Below, piece after piece: positions 1 through 8,591 of a DNA stretch of 64,000 nt. The notes beneath the pieces were generated by a model. It saw only the letters and a list, made by a program, of their open reading frames with translations, did not search any database and was not told the DNA's origin. The DNA comes from an uncultured Oscillospiraceae bacterium. GTDB lineage: Bacteria > Bacillota > Clostridia > Oscillospirales > Oscillospiraceae. Numbering within the stretch: position 1 is the stretch's first letter; each line of letters begins with the position of its first letter. The translations under genes were made by a program, and so were the position numbers. Location of the stretch: positions 124,001-188,000 of the forward strand of contig CAKTPO010000002.1 in the NCBI GenBank assembly GCA_934591845.1, written 5' to 3'.

Positions 1-2282
1 CCGACACAGACACCGCAGCCCATGCAGTCCAGAGGAGAAACAGCCATCATGTACTTGTAAACGCCCTTGCCCTTGCCGGCCTTGACGTCTACCAGACGGG
101 CACCGGCGGGAGCGGCCTTGGCCTCCTCCTCAGTCAGTGCGAAGGGACGGATGGTGGCGTGGGGGCAGACATAAGCACAGTTGTTGCACTGGATGCACTT
201 GGTCTCGTCCCAGTGAGGAACGGTAACAGCAACGCCGCGCTTCTCGTAAGCGGAAGCACCTAAGGGGAACTGACCGTCGGGCAGATCCTCGAAAGCGGAA
301 ACAGGCAGGCTGTAACCATCCATCTTGCCGATGGGGTTCAGGATGCTCTTAACGACCTTAACGGTCTCGGGACGGCCTTCCAGCTGAACGTCAGCCTTGT
401 TGTCCTCAGCTTCAGCCCAGGAGGCGGGAACGTCGATCTTCACGTAGGCGTTGGCACCCTGGTCGATGGCGTTCCAGTTCTTCTCAACAACGTCCATGCC
501 CTTCTTGGCGTAGGAGTGTTCAGCAGCATCCTTCATGTACTTGATGGCTTCCTCGGCGGGCATAACCTTGGCCAGAGAGAAGAAAGCAGACTGCAGGATG
601 GTGTTGGTACGCTTGCCCATGCCCACCTTGATGGCCAGGTCGATGGCATCGATGGTGTAGAGCTGGATGTTGTTCTTGGCGATGTAACGCTTGGCGGAAG
701 CATCCAGGTGATGCTCCAGCTCAGCCATATCCCACTGGCAGTTGATCAGGAACACGCCGCCGGGCTTTACGTCCTGAACCATCTTGAAGCCCTTGGTGAT
801 GTAGGAGGGGTTATGGCAGGCAACAAAGTCAGCCTTGTTGATGTAGTAAGGAGACTTGATGGGCTTGTCACCGAAACGCAGGTGGGAAACGGTTACGCCG
901 CCGGTCTTCTTGGAGTCGTACTGGAAGTAAGCCTGTACGTACTTGTCGGTGTGGTCACCGATGATCTTGATGGAGTTCTTGTTGGCGCCAACGGTGCCGT
1001 CGCCGCCCAGGCCCCAGAACTTGCACTCGATGGTGCCCTCAGCAGCGGTGTTGGGGGAAACCTTCTCGTCCAGGGACAGGTGGGTCACGTCATCAACGAT
1101 GCCCACGGTGAACTCGTGCTTGGGAGCTTCCTTAGCCAGCTCCTCGAAGATGGCGAATACGGAAGCGGGATGGGTATCCTTGGAGCCCAGACCGTAACGG
1201 CCGCCGATAACGGTCACGTCGTGCAGACCGGCCTTGGCCAGAGCCATGACAACATCCTGGTACAGGGGCTCGCCCTGGGAGCCGGGCTCCTTGGTGCGAT
1301 CCAGAACAGCGATCTTCTTGGCGGTGGCGGGGATGGCAGCCAGCAGCTTCTCGGGGCAGAAGGGACGGAACAGACGAACCTTTACCAGGCCGACCTTCTC
1401 ACCGTGCGCATTCAGGTAGTCGATAACTTCCTCAGCCACGTCGTTGATGGAGCCCATGGCTACGATCACACGGTCAGCATCGGGAGCGCCGTAGTAGTTG
1501 AACAGCTGATAGTCGGTGCCCAGCTTCTCGTTGACCTTGGCCATGTACTTCTCGACCACTGCGGGCAGGGCGTTGTAGTACTTATTGGAGGCCTCACGGT
1601 GCTGGAAGAAGATGTCGTCGTTCTCGTGGGAGCCACGCATAGCGGGGCGCTCGGGGTTCAGGGAGTGGGCACGGAAAGCGGCAACGGCGTCCATATCCAC
1701 CATGTCCTTCAGGTCCTCGTAGTCCCAGATGGCGATCTTCTGGATCTCGTGGGAGGTACGGAAACCGTCGAAGAAGTTGATGAAGGGAACACGGCCTTCG
1801 ATGGCAGCCAGGTGCGCCACAGCGCCCAGATCCATAACTTCCTGAACGTTGGTCTCACACAACATGGCGAAGCCGGTCTGACGGCAGGCGTAAACGTCGG
1901 AGTGATCACCAAAGATGTTCAGAGCCTGAGCAGCTACGGTACGTGCGGAAACATGGAACACGCAGGGCAGCAGTTCGCCGGCGATCTTGTACATGTTGGG
2001 GATCATCAGCAGCAGGCCCTGGGAAGCAGTGTAGGTGGTGGTCAGGGCACCGGCGGCCAGAGAGCCGTGAACGGTACCGGCAGCACCTGCCTCAGACTGC
2101 ATCTCAACGACCTTTACGGTGTTGCCGAAGATGTTCTTGCGGCCAGCAGCTGACCACTGGTCAACGTTGTCGGCCATGGGGCTGGAGGGGGTGATGGGGT
2201 AAATGCCAGCAACCTCAGTAAAGGCGTAGCTGACGTGGGCGGCAGCGGTATTGCCGTCCATAGTTTTGAATTTTCTTGCCAA
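1..2282 (-). CDS. nifJ: pyruvate:ferredoxin (flavodoxin) oxidoreductase, C-terminus cut by window edge
   Basis: Oxidatively decarboxylates pyruvate to acetyl-CoA and CO2, passing electrons to ferredoxin; central to clostridial fermentation, cytoplasmic. About 760 residues are visible of a family usually near 1,180. The N-terminal pyrimidine-binding domain has the YPITPSSPMAD motif near residue 27. A ferredoxin-like insert near residues 690-755 shows CIQCNNCAYVCPHA and, right at the window edge, CMGCGVCVG, the ligands of two 4Fe-4S clusters. The C-terminal thiamine-pyrophosphate domain lies outside the window. I place the start at TTG (2282-2280), giving MARKFKTMDGN, because AGGAGGT sits 8 nt upstream and MARKFKTMDGN matches the family N-terminus; an internal ATG at 2261 is less likely. 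Single gene with its own promoter. Confidence 0.96.
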   Translation of the reverse strand, partial: MARKFKTMDGNTAAAHVSYAFTEVAGIYPITPSSPMADNVDQWSAAGRKNIFGNTVKVVEMQSEAGAAGTVHGSLAAGALTTTYTASQGLLLMIPNMYKIAGELLPCVFHVSARTVAAQALNIFGDHSDVYACRQTGFAMLCETNVQEVMDLGAVAHLAAIEGRVPFINFFDGFRTSHEIQKIAIWDYEDLKDMVDMDAVAAFRAHSLNPERPAMRGSHENDDIFFQHREASNKYYNALPAVVEKYMAKVNEKLGTDYQLFNYYGAPDADRVIVAMGSINDVAEEVIDYLNAHGEKVGLVKVRLFRPFCPEKLLAAIPATAKKIAVLDRTKEPGSQGEPLYQDVVMALAKAGLHDVTVIGGRYGLGSKDTHPASVFAIFEELAKEAPKHEFTVGIVDDVTHLSLDEKVSPNTAAEGTIECKFWGLGGDGTVGANKNSIKIIGDHTDKYVQAYFQYDSKKTGGVTVSHLRFGDKPIKSPYYINKADFVACHNPSYITKGFKMVQDVKPGGVFLINCQWDMAELEHHLDASAKRYIAKNNIQLYTIDAIDLAIKVGMGKRTNTILQSAFFSLAKVMPAEEAIKYMKDAAEHSYAKKGMDVVEKNWNAIDQGANAYVKIDVPASWAEAEDNKADVQLEGRPETVKVVKSILNPIGKMDGYSLPVSAFEDLPDGQFPLGASAYEKRGVAVTVPHWDETKCIQCNNCAYVCPHATIRPFALTEEEAKAAPAGARLVDVKAGKGKGVYKYMMAVSPLDCMGCGVCV

Positions 2283-2321
2283 AATGAAATACCTCCTAAA
2301 GTATTCAAGTTTTGCGTGTAT

Positions 2322-2350
2322 ATATTACCACAATTTTTACAACTTGTAAA
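2322..2350 (-). promoter_or_regulatory. nifJ promoter with overlapping palindrome
   Basis: Read on the minus strand: -35 TTTACA (2350-2345), 17-bp spacer, -10 TAATAT (2327-2322). The -35 lies inside a 15-bp palindrome, TTTACAACTTGTAAA at 2336-2350 (one central unpaired base), which looks like an operator. It does not match the known Rex consensus (TTGTTAA half sites). Confidence 0.6.
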
Positions 2351-2455
2351 GCCAAATACAGACAGGAAACGTAAAATTTCATATACCTATTTTTTATATC
2401 GGCAAATAAGGCTATATAGGATTCAAAATGGGGGGATTGAAAAATAGAATAGGGA

Positions 2456-2484
2456 TTGTTTTTTGTGTTTTTTTACGGTATGAT
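2456..2484 (+). promoter_or_regulatory. yifB promoter
   Basis: -35 TTGTTT (2456-2461), 17-bp spacer, -10 TATGAT (2479-2484), 56 bp upstream of the yifB start. Confidence 0.5.
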
Positions 2485-2540
2485 AGAAAGAAGTTAGACG
2501 GAAAACCTGGCTTGCCGTCGTTGGAAAGGAAGCGGGAAAT

Positions 2541-4061
2541 ATGATTTGCAGCGTAAAAACACTGGGTATCTCCGGAATCAATGGCTCTTTGGTAACGGCG
2601 GAGTGCTATATCTCCGGCGGGCTGCCCGGATTTGACATTGTGGGCCTGCCGGATGCGGCGGTAAAGGAGGCCCGGGAGCGGGTTCGTGCCGCCTCGAAAA
2701 GCTCCGGACTCAAGTTCCCTGTCAGTCGCATCACCGTGAATCTGGCTCCTGCCAATCAGAAAAAATCCGGCACCCATTTTGACTTGCCCATCCTGCTGAG
2801 CATTTTGTCGGCCTCCGGCGAAATTCGCAGACCCTCCTCTTTCTGTGCCTTTCTGGGCGAACTGGGCCTGGATGGGGGCATCCGGCCTATTTCCGGTGTG
2901 CTGCCCATGGCGCTGGCTGCCAAAGAGCAGGGCATCCGCTATCTGTTTGTCCCCGCCGAAAACGCTGCGGAGGCAACGCTTTCCCGTGGCCCCATGGTGA
3001 TCCCGGTCAGTACGGTCCGGGAACTGGCAGACGGCCTGAACGGCCTGAAAGAGCTGCCGGAGCAGCCCATCTGGGTGCCGGAGCCGGAGGACACACCGGA
3101 GCCGGACTTCCGGGATGTGCTGGGGCAGGAGAATGTGAAGCGGGCCCTGGAGGTGGCCGCCGCAGGCAGCCATAATGTGCTGCTGGTGGGCCCGCCGGGT
3201 TCCGGAAAAAGCATGCTCAGCAAACGGCTTCCCTCCATTCTGCCGGATATGACCTGGGCGGAATCCTTGGAGGTCAGTAAAATCTATTCGGTCCTGGGCC
3301 TGCTGACCGAGAAGCAGCCCCTTCTGACCCGCCGCCCCTTCCGGGCGCCCCACCATACGGTGTCCAATGCCGGCCTGGTGGGCGGTGGCAGCAACCCAAA
3401 GCCCGGTGAAATATCCATGGCCCACAAGGGTGTTCTGTTCCTGGATGAGCTGCCGGAATTCCGAAAGGATTCTCTGGATTTGATGCGCCAGCCTTTGGAA
3501 GATGGCCAGGTGACCATTTCACGGGTTTCCGGCTCCGTGACCTATCCGGCGGAATTTATGATGGTCTGCGCCATGAACCCCTGCAAATGTGGCTGGTATG
3601 GGGACCCTAGCGGCCGGTGCCGGTGCAGTCCTCAGTCTGTTGAAAACTATCAAAGCCGGATTTCCGGCCCCATGCTGGATCGGATCGACATCATCGTAGA
3701 GGTCAATGCGGTGCCCTTTGAAAATCTCCGGGACCGTGCCCCGGCAGAGCCCTCCGCTGCCATCAAGCAGCGGGTCAACGCCGCCCGTCAGCGGCAGGTG
3801 GCCCGGTTCGGAGAGGACAGCAGCATGTGCAATGCCCGGATGGGCCCTGGGGAAATGCGGGCCTACTGCGCCCTGTCTGACGATTGTGCGGCGCTTATGA
3901 AACAGGCCTTTGAGACCATGGGCCTGACGGCCAGAAGCTATGACCGGATATTGCGGGTGGCCCGAACGGTGGCGGACCTGGATGACAGCCGGGACATTCA
4001 GCTGCAGCACATTGCCGAGGCCATTCAATACCGGAACGTGACCATCGGTCAAAGCGGTTAA
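2541..4061 (+). CDS. yifB: YifB/ComM-family magnesium chelatase-like AAA+ ATPase
   Basis: 506 residues, full length for the family. Domain order: an N-terminal ChlI-like S5-fold domain (about 1-170), an AAA+ Mg-chelatase domain (about 190-400) with Walker A GPPGSGKS near residue 217 and Walker B VLFLDELPEF near 297, then a C-terminal helical lid domain. A cysteine cluster, NPCKCGWYGDPSGRCRC, sits near residue 350. The best studied relative, ComM of naturally transformable bacteria, is a hexameric branch-migration helicase; a role in DNA uptake or recombination here is inference. Start ATG follows a GGAAAGGA ribosome-binding site. Monocistronic between its own promoter and a terminator. Confidence 0.93.
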   Translation: MICSVKTLGISGINGSLVTAECYISGGLPGFDIVGLPDAAVKEARERVRAASKSSGLKFPVSRITVNLAPANQKKSGTHFDLPILLSILSASGEIRRPSSFCAFLGELGLDGGIRPISGVLPMALAAKEQGIRYLFVPAENAAEATLSRGPMVIPVSTVRELADGLNGLKELPEQPIWVPEPEDTPEPDFRDVLGQENVKRALEVAAAGSHNVLLVGPPGSGKSMLSKRLPSILPDMTWAESLEVSKIYSVLGLLTEKQPLLTRRPFRAPHHTVSNAGLVGGGSNPKPGEISMAHKGVLFLDELPEFRKDSLDLMRQPLEDGQVTISRVSGSVTYPAEFMMVCAMNPCKCGWYGDPSGRCRCSPQSVENYQSRISGPMLDRIDIIVEVNAVPFENLRDRAPAEPSAAIKQRVNAARQRQVARFGEDSSMCNARMGPGEMRAYCALSDDCAALMKQAFETMGLTARSYDRILRVARTVADLDDSRDIQLQHIAEAIQYRNVTIGQSG

Positions 4062-4066
4062 ATCAG

Positions 4067-4103
4067 CAGCGGATCTTTCTTTTTGGAGGGATCCGCTGTT
4101 TTT
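4067..4103 (+). terminator. rho-independent terminator of yifB
   Basis: Stem CAGCGGATC (4067-4075) pairs with GATCCGCTG (4090-4098), followed by five T. Confidence 0.8.
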
Positions 4104-4105
4104 GC

Positions 4106-4134
4106 TTGCTTTTCCAGGTCGAAAACGATATAAT
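4106..4134 (+). promoter_or_regulatory. thiI-cinA promoter
   Basis: -35 TTGCTT (4106-4111), 17-bp spacer, perfect -10 TATAAT (4129-4134). Confidence 0.7.
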
Positions 4135-4194
4135 GGCCGCAAAAGGCAGCCCCATCCGGGGCGCTGTTACTGTTAAAGTCAGAAAGGGATCACT

Positions 4195-5385
4195 ATGAAC
4201 GAAATTTTTCTTATGAAGCTTGGAGAGATCATTCTCAAAGGTGCCAATAAGCGGCAGTTTGAAAACAAGCTTCGCCAGAATATCCGCAGACGGATGAAGC
4301 CCTACGGAAATTTTGATGTGTATATTCTTCAGTCCACGGTTTATGTGGAGCCTCAGGACGAGGAAGCGGACGTAGAAGGGGCCTGGGAGGCTTGCAAGAG
4401 TATTTTTGGTGTCAACAGTATCTGCCGCTGCCGCCCCTGTGAAAAGACCATGGACGCGATTTTTGAGGCGGTGGAGGCATATCTGGGGGAAGACCTGGAC
4501 TGCGCGGAGTCTTTCAAGGTGGAGTCCAAGCGTTCCGACAAGCAGTTCCCCATGGGTTCCATTGCCATTTCCCAGGAGATCGGTGGCCGTCTGGCAGAGT
4601 CCCATCCCAATGTGCGGGTAGATGTCCACCATCCGGCTTATACCGTGTATGTGGAAGTCCGGGACCATGCGGCCTATGTCCACGGCCCTGCGCTGCCCGG
4701 TGCCGGGGGACTGCCCACCGGCGTTGGGGGACGGGCCATGTGTCTGCTCTCCGGCGGCATTGACTCCCCAGTGTCTGCCTATATGATGGCAAAGCGGGGC
4801 GTGGAAATCGAGTCCGTTCATTTCTTCTCCTATCCTTACACCTCCCAGTTGGCCAAGGACAAGGTTTTGGAGCTGGCCCGGCTGGTGACCCGCTACAGCG
4901 GGAAGATGACCGTAAACATCGTCTCCTTTACGGAAATCCAGGAAGCCATTCGGGACAACTGCCCGGAGGAGTTCTTCACCCTGATCATGCGCCGGTTTAT
5001 GATGGAGATTTCCCAGCGCATCGCCCGGGAGGATGGCTGCGGGGCCCTGATCACCGGCGAAAACCTGGGCCAGGTGGCATCCCAGACCATGGAAGCCATG
5101 ACCGTCACCGGTGCGGTGGTGGATATGCCCATTTTCATGCCCCTGGTCGGTATGGACAAAGAGGAGATCGTGACCATTGCCCGGAAAATCGGCACCCTGG
5201 AAACCTCCATTCTTCCCTATGAGGACTGCTGCACGGTCTTTACCCCCAAGCACCCCAAGACCAAGCCCACCCTGGGCCAGGTACTCCATGCGGAGCGGAA
5301 GCTGGACCGGGAGGCCCTGATCACCCGGGCGTTGGAAAGCGTGGAAAAGGTCAAGGTGTCTTACCATGATGACGCTTTGCTGTGA
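4195..5385 (+). CDS. thiI: tRNA uracil 4-sulfurtransferase ThiI
   Basis: Adenylates U8 of tRNA and transfers sulfur to make 4-thiouridine; also feeds thiazole synthesis in some bacteria. 396 residues: an N-terminal ferredoxin-like region, a THUMP RNA-binding domain (about 60-165), and a PP-loop ATPase domain with [19 protein letters not shown] near residue 183. There is no C-terminal rhodanese domain, as in most Firmicutes, so the sulfur must come from a partner cysteine desulfurase not found in this window. First gene of a two-gene unit; the next gene overlaps its 3' end by 20 nt. Confidence 0.96.
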   Translation: MNEIFLMKLGEIILKGANKRQFENKLRQNIRRRMKPYGNFDVYILQSTVYVEPQDEEADVEGAWEACKSIFGVNSICRCRPCEKTMDAIFEAVEAYLGEDLDCAESFKVESKRSDKQFPMGSIAISQEIGGRLAESHPNVRVDVHHPAYTVYVEVRDHAAYVHGPALPGAGGLPTGVGGRAMCLLSGGIDSPVSAYMMAKRGVEIESVHFFSYPYTSQLAKDKVLELARLVTRYSGKMTVNIVSFTEIQEAIRDNCPEEFFTLIMRRFMMEISQRIAREDGCGALITGENLGQVASQTMEAMTVTGAVVDMPIFMPLVGMDKEEIVTIARKIGTLETSILPYEDCCTVFTPKHPKTKPTLGQVLHAERKLDREALITRALESVEKVKVSYHDDALL

Positions 5386-5833
5386 TGTGCTTGCGGCCCT
5401 GAAAGGAAAGACCCTGGCCACCGCCGAAAGCTGCACCGGCGGCGGCATCGGTGCGGCCATTACCGCCGTACCCGGCAGCTCCGAGGTTTACAAAGGCGGC
5501 ATTATCAGCTACACCAACTGGGTAAAGAACAGGATACTGGGCGTAGACCAGGCCCTGTTAGACCGTTTTGGGGCCGTGTCCGCCCCCGTGGCAGAGTCCA
5601 TGGCCCAGGGGGCCAGAAGAGTGCTGGAAACAGATGTGGCGGTATCCGTCACCGGTTTGGCTGGTCCCGGAGGAGACGAGTTTGGAAACCCGGTGGGGCT
5701 GGTGTTCATCGGCTACAGTGACAAAAATCAGACCATCTCCAAAAAATTCCTGTTCCCCGGCGACCGGGAGACCGTTCGCCAAAGTGCCGTTACAGAGGCA
5801 TTGAAGCTGATACTGGAAAACAATAAAAGATAG
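5366..5833 (+). CDS. pncC: CinA C-terminal family protein, probable nicotinamide-nucleotide amidase
   Basis: 155 residues corresponding to the stand-alone CinA C-terminal domain (PncC/YgaD). The family deamidates NMN to nicotinate mononucleotide for NAD recycling. The signature [17 protein letters not shown] near residue 17 and [19 protein letters not shown] near residue 92 are intact. Overlaps thiI by 20 nt, so the two are probably translationally coupled. The start is the first of two ATGs, preceded by AAGGTG. Activity is inferred from the family. Confidence 0.92.
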   Translation: MMTLCCDVLAALKGKTLATAESCTGGGIGAAITAVPGSSEVYKGGIISYTNWVKNRILGVDQALLDRFGAVSAPVAESMAQGARRVLETDVAVSVTGLAGPGGDEFGNPVGLVFIGYSDKNQTISKKFLFPGDRETVRQSAVTEALKLILENNKR

Positions 5834-5879
5834 AGCATTCCCGGACGGTTGTAAGAAACTGTCCGGGAATGCTTTTTTA
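5834..5879 (+). terminator. rho-independent terminator of thiI-pncC
   Basis: Perfect 13-bp stem, AGCATTCCCGGAC (5834-5846) with GTCCGGGAATGCT (5861-5873), followed by a T run. Confidence 0.9.
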
Positions 5880-5880
5880 C

Positions 5881-5990
5881 TTACAAGTCCCTGATTGCCG
5901 AATAATCCTTGCAGCGTTCGCAAACCTTTGTGTGCCAGGGGCAAAACGGTTCAAGGGAAAATGGAATTCGAACTGATAAACTGGAATTAT
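5881..5990 (-). pseudogene. possible C-terminal gene remnant with Cys/His motif
   Basis: Directly downstream of the peptidase E-like stop and in the same frame, the minus strand encodes a tail ending CPWHTKVCERCKDYSAIRDL before TAA (5883-5881). No start codon or ribosome-binding site precedes it. The cysteine-rich end looks like coding sequence left when the AT-rich neighbour arrived, but the stretch is short and chance cannot be excluded. Confidence 0.25.
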
Positions 5991-5994
5991 CAAA

Positions 5995-6597
5995 TTAGTC
6001 TTTGCAAATAACCTTTGTACCTTCACCGTCAATCACAATTCCCTGACGGTTGTTAATTGGGCATAGATTCAAATCCGAAAACTCAGTCATTATTTTCTCG
6101 GTAACTTTCTTAAATGGTGCTGTAAGATAATGCGGAAGAACATAGAAATCAATCAAATCAAGCCCTGCATCATCTTCTTGTGAGTAGTCCTCCGGCTTTT
6201 CATCCATTTGTTCAATATATTGGATAGTTGGAGCGCATATAATCGCACCTGCCGATTCACCGATCATCAGTTTTCCCTTTTCCAATTCCTTCTTCAATAG
6301 CTCATCCGTTCCCGTTTTACGGAGCTGGTCCATAAGGAAGAAAGAATTTCCGCCGGTAAAATATATCACATCTGCTTCTTCAAAAACAGACTGTATCGTT
6401 GAATAAGCCTCCGTTGAAATATCAATTTCAGTTACGATTGCTCCCAACTTTTTGAATAATTTTCGAGCCGAGCCGACATAACCGGTGTAGCCTTCACGCA
6501 GCGAAGCTGTTGGAATAAATGCGACTTTCTTATTTTCAATTTCTTCCTTTATCAGACTTCCTACACTTGAAAAATGCGAACATAAAAATAGTTTCAT
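5995..6597 (-). CDS. peptidase E-like protein (peptidase S51 / class I GAT-like fold)
   Basis: 200 residues. The GESAGA nucleophile elbow near residue 113 and the YFTGGNSFFLMDQL segment near residue 78 are typical of the S51 family, whose PepE members cleave N-terminal Asp dipeptides; many bacterial relatives have unproven activity. ATG at 6597 fits GGAG seven nt upstream better than the TTG just before it. The gene looks clearly richer in A and T (many AAA, ATT and TTT codons) than its neighbours and is transcribed alone against the flow of the surrounding genes, which suggests horizontal acquisition. Confidence 0.88.
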   Translation of the reverse strand: MKLFLCSHFSSVGSLIKEEIENKKVAFIPTASLREGYTGYVGSARKLFKKLGAIVTEIDISTEAYSTIQSVFEEADVIYFTGGNSFFLMDQLRKTGTDELLKKELEKGKLMIGESAGAIICAPTIQYIEQMDEKPEDYSQEDDAGLDLIDFYVLPHYLTAPFKKVTEKIMTEFSDLNLCPINNRQGIVIDGEGTKVICKD

Positions 6598-6640
6598 CAA
6601 TATTCTCCTTTATAAATTCCGATTTATTGAATTAATATCC

Positions 6641-6669
6641 AGTATAGCACATGTGGGCCATAATAGCAA
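6641..6669 (-). promoter_or_regulatory. promoter of the peptidase E-like gene
   Basis: Minus strand: -35 TTGCTA (6669-6664), 17-bp spacer, -10 TATACT (6646-6641). Confidence 0.6.
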
Positions 6670-6721
6670 GAAACCCGTAAAGATGTAAGAGCACACTGAA
6701 AACCATTGTTTTTTCAGACAG

Positions 6722-6758
6722 CACAAGGCCCCGGGTGAACATCATCCGGGGCCTTGTG
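6722..6758 (-). terminator. strong hairpin downstream of the LRR gene
   Basis: 13-bp stem, CACAAGGCCCCGG (6722-6734) with CCGGGGCCTTGTG (6746-6758), just after the LRR stop. No clear T run follows on the minus strand, so it may be a weak terminator or an mRNA-stabilising end. Confidence 0.5.
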
Positions 6759-6764
6759 AAAGGT

Positions 6765-8495
6765 TTAATCTTCGTCCGCAACGGTGGGGTCGTAATTGAC
6801 GATAATGTCATGTTCGGTCAGGGCGGAAACATCGGGAATTTCGTTGCCGTAAACATTTACCTGCACCAGATGGTAGCACTCGGCCAGGGCATCCACATTG
6901 GTCAGCTTGTTGTAATCCATATAGATATAGCCAATGTCAGCCATATTGCGAAGGGCATCAATGGATTCCAGAACATTGTGGGAGCCGTCGATCACCTGCA
7001 TGGCACTGTTCTCGGCAAACTGGGGCATCTGCGAAACGTTGTTGTAGGAGAAATCCAGCCGTTCCAGGGTTTTCAGTCCGGCCAGAGGAGAGATGTCCTC
7101 AATGCTGTTGTTGGAAAGGGTCAGGGTTTTCAAGGAAGCGCAGCCGGACAGACCGGACAAATCAGAAAGACCGTTGTAGCCCAGATTCAGTTCCGTCAGC
7201 AGCGGCAAAGCAGCGGCGGTGGAAATGTCGGAAATCTGGTTGTTGGTGGCATTCAGCGTTTCCAGCCGGACACAGCCGGACAGGGGGGCAATGCCCTGTA
7301 GGGCGTTATAGGAAACGTCCAACTCCGTCAGCTTGGTCAGCGTTCCCACAACGGACAGATCGGTAATGGCATTGTGGGCGGCATGCAGCTGGGTCAGTTC
7401 TTTCAAAGCGGAAAGAACTTCCAGATTCCGAATGGTGTTGTTGCTGATGTCCAGAGATTCCAGGGACGTGGCCAATTCCAAACCCGCAAGGGTGCTGAGT
7501 CCACAGCCGGAAAGGGTCAACTCCTTTAGTTGGGGCAGGGCCGCAACAGTGGAAAGACTTTCCGCCGGGAACCGGCAGCCGGTCAGGTTCAGGGTTTTCA
7601 GGTGGGTCAGCTGGGAGAAGTCGTTCAAATTGGACATGTTCCGGCCACTGACGGTCAGGGTTTCCAGGAACGTCAGATGAGCCAGATCTTCCAGAGTCTG
7701 GGAATCGCTGGGGACTTCCAGCTCGGTGATCTGCCAAAGGTCGTTGGTGTAAAGAACATGGTCCGGCTCACAGCCAATGGCGGTACGGGCGGCTTTTTCC
7801 ATGGCGGCATCCATGAAAATCACAGGCTCGATCACGCCGCCGATGGTATAGCCCAGAATGGTGACGGGGCTTACAAGGCCGTTATCCCCAACGGTGATGG
7901 CATAAATCTGGGTTTCGCCCAGGGTCAGCGCAATGGGTTCTTTGTAGACTGCTCCTGCAATGGAGGGGTATTCTCCATCGGTGGTGTAGTAAACGGTACC
8001 GGCGGGAGAGGCCAGGGAAATGCTGATATACTGGCTGTAGTAGCCTGGCTCATAGTCGGGGGCGGGTGCGCCGGGGCGCAGCTCCTCCAATTGGGCCTTG
8101 ATCCCCGCATCCGGGATGTTATTCAGCATGGAAACGGCATCCAAAAGCTTGTCCTGCTCCACATAGGTCTTGCACAGGGCGATATAAAGCTCTTTGGTGG
8201 CTCCGGCCCGGATGGCCTTGGACAGTGTGACCTCCGCCTTGGTGTAATTGCCGGAGGCTTTGTACTGATTTGCCAGCTCAATGGCAACATTTTCATCCTG
8301 ACCGGAATAGTTGTATGCCAGATTGTAGAACCAGGAGGACAGGCCCGTGTTGCCTTTCAAGTCATTGTTTCGGGCCTGTTGCAGCAGCATATCCCGGGTG
8401 AAATTTCTGTCATAGACAAACAGATACCAGCCGATGCTGAATACAACAACGCAGATCAGCAGCAGCGGCACCAAAAAGCGGATCAACTTTTTCAT
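6765..8495 (-). CDS. membrane-anchored protein with TPR-like, chitobiase-C-like and leucine-rich repeat regions
   Basis: 576 residues. One N-terminal membrane segment (LVPLLLICVVVFSIGWYLFVY, about 7-27) would leave the rest outside the cell. Residues 35-130 are helical with TPR-like spacing. Residues about 150-215 resemble the beta-sandwich module found C-terminal in chitobiases (GTVYYTTDGEYPS). From about 255 to the end come roughly a dozen internalin-type LRRs of about 22 residues (LTELNLGYNGLSDLSGL). The three-part layout suggests a surface adhesion or binding protein; no enzymatic motif is visible and the ligand is unknown. Own promoter; GGAG lies 8 nt before the ATG. Confidence 0.8.
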   Translation of the reverse strand: MKKLIRFLVPLLLICVVVFSIGWYLFVYDRNFTRDMLLQQARNNDLKGNTGLSSWFYNLAYNYSGQDENVAIELANQYKASGNYTKAEVTLSKAIRAGATKELYIALCKTYVEQDKLLDAVSMLNNIPDAGIKAQLEELRPGAPAPDYEPGYYSQYISISLASPAGTVYYTTDGEYPSIAGAVYKEPIALTLGETQIYAITVGDNGLVSPVTILGYTIGGVIEPVIFMDAAMEKAARTAIGCEPDHVLYTNDLWQITELEVPSDSQTLEDLAHLTFLETLTVSGRNMSNLNDFSQLTHLKTLNLTGCRFPAESLSTVAALPQLKELTLSGCGLSTLAGLELATSLESLDISNNTIRNLEVLSALKELTQLHAAHNAITDLSVVGTLTKLTELDVSYNALQGIAPLSGCVRLETLNATNNQISDISTAAALPLLTELNLGYNGLSDLSGLSGCASLKTLTLSNNSIEDISPLAGLKTLERLDFSYNNVSQMPQFAENSAMQVIDGSHNVLESIDALRNMADIGYIYMDYNKLTNVDALAECYHLVQVNVYGNEIPDVSALTEHDIIVNYDPTVADED

Positions 8496-8529
8496 AATAA
8501 AAGCTCCAATCTAGGGAATCTTACCGGCA

Positions 8530-8558
8530 ATTATACAATATTCTGAGATTCCTGTCAA
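8530..8558 (-). promoter_or_regulatory. promoter of the LRR gene
   Basis: Minus strand: consensus -35 TTGACA (8558-8553), 17-bp spacer, consensus -10 TATAAT (8535-8530). Confidence 0.85.
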
Positions 8559-8591
8559 GTACGGTGGCTTTTTTGAAATAAAAGGGCAGCT

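Noticed and set aside
516-2153. A 545-codon plus-strand frame opposite nifJ
   Set aside because: Antisense to a strongly supported PFOR with both iron-sulfur motifs; composition is that of a reverse-complement shadow.
2336-2350. Rex operator at nifJ
   Set aside because: The palindrome lacks the TTGTTAA-type half sites known for Rex.
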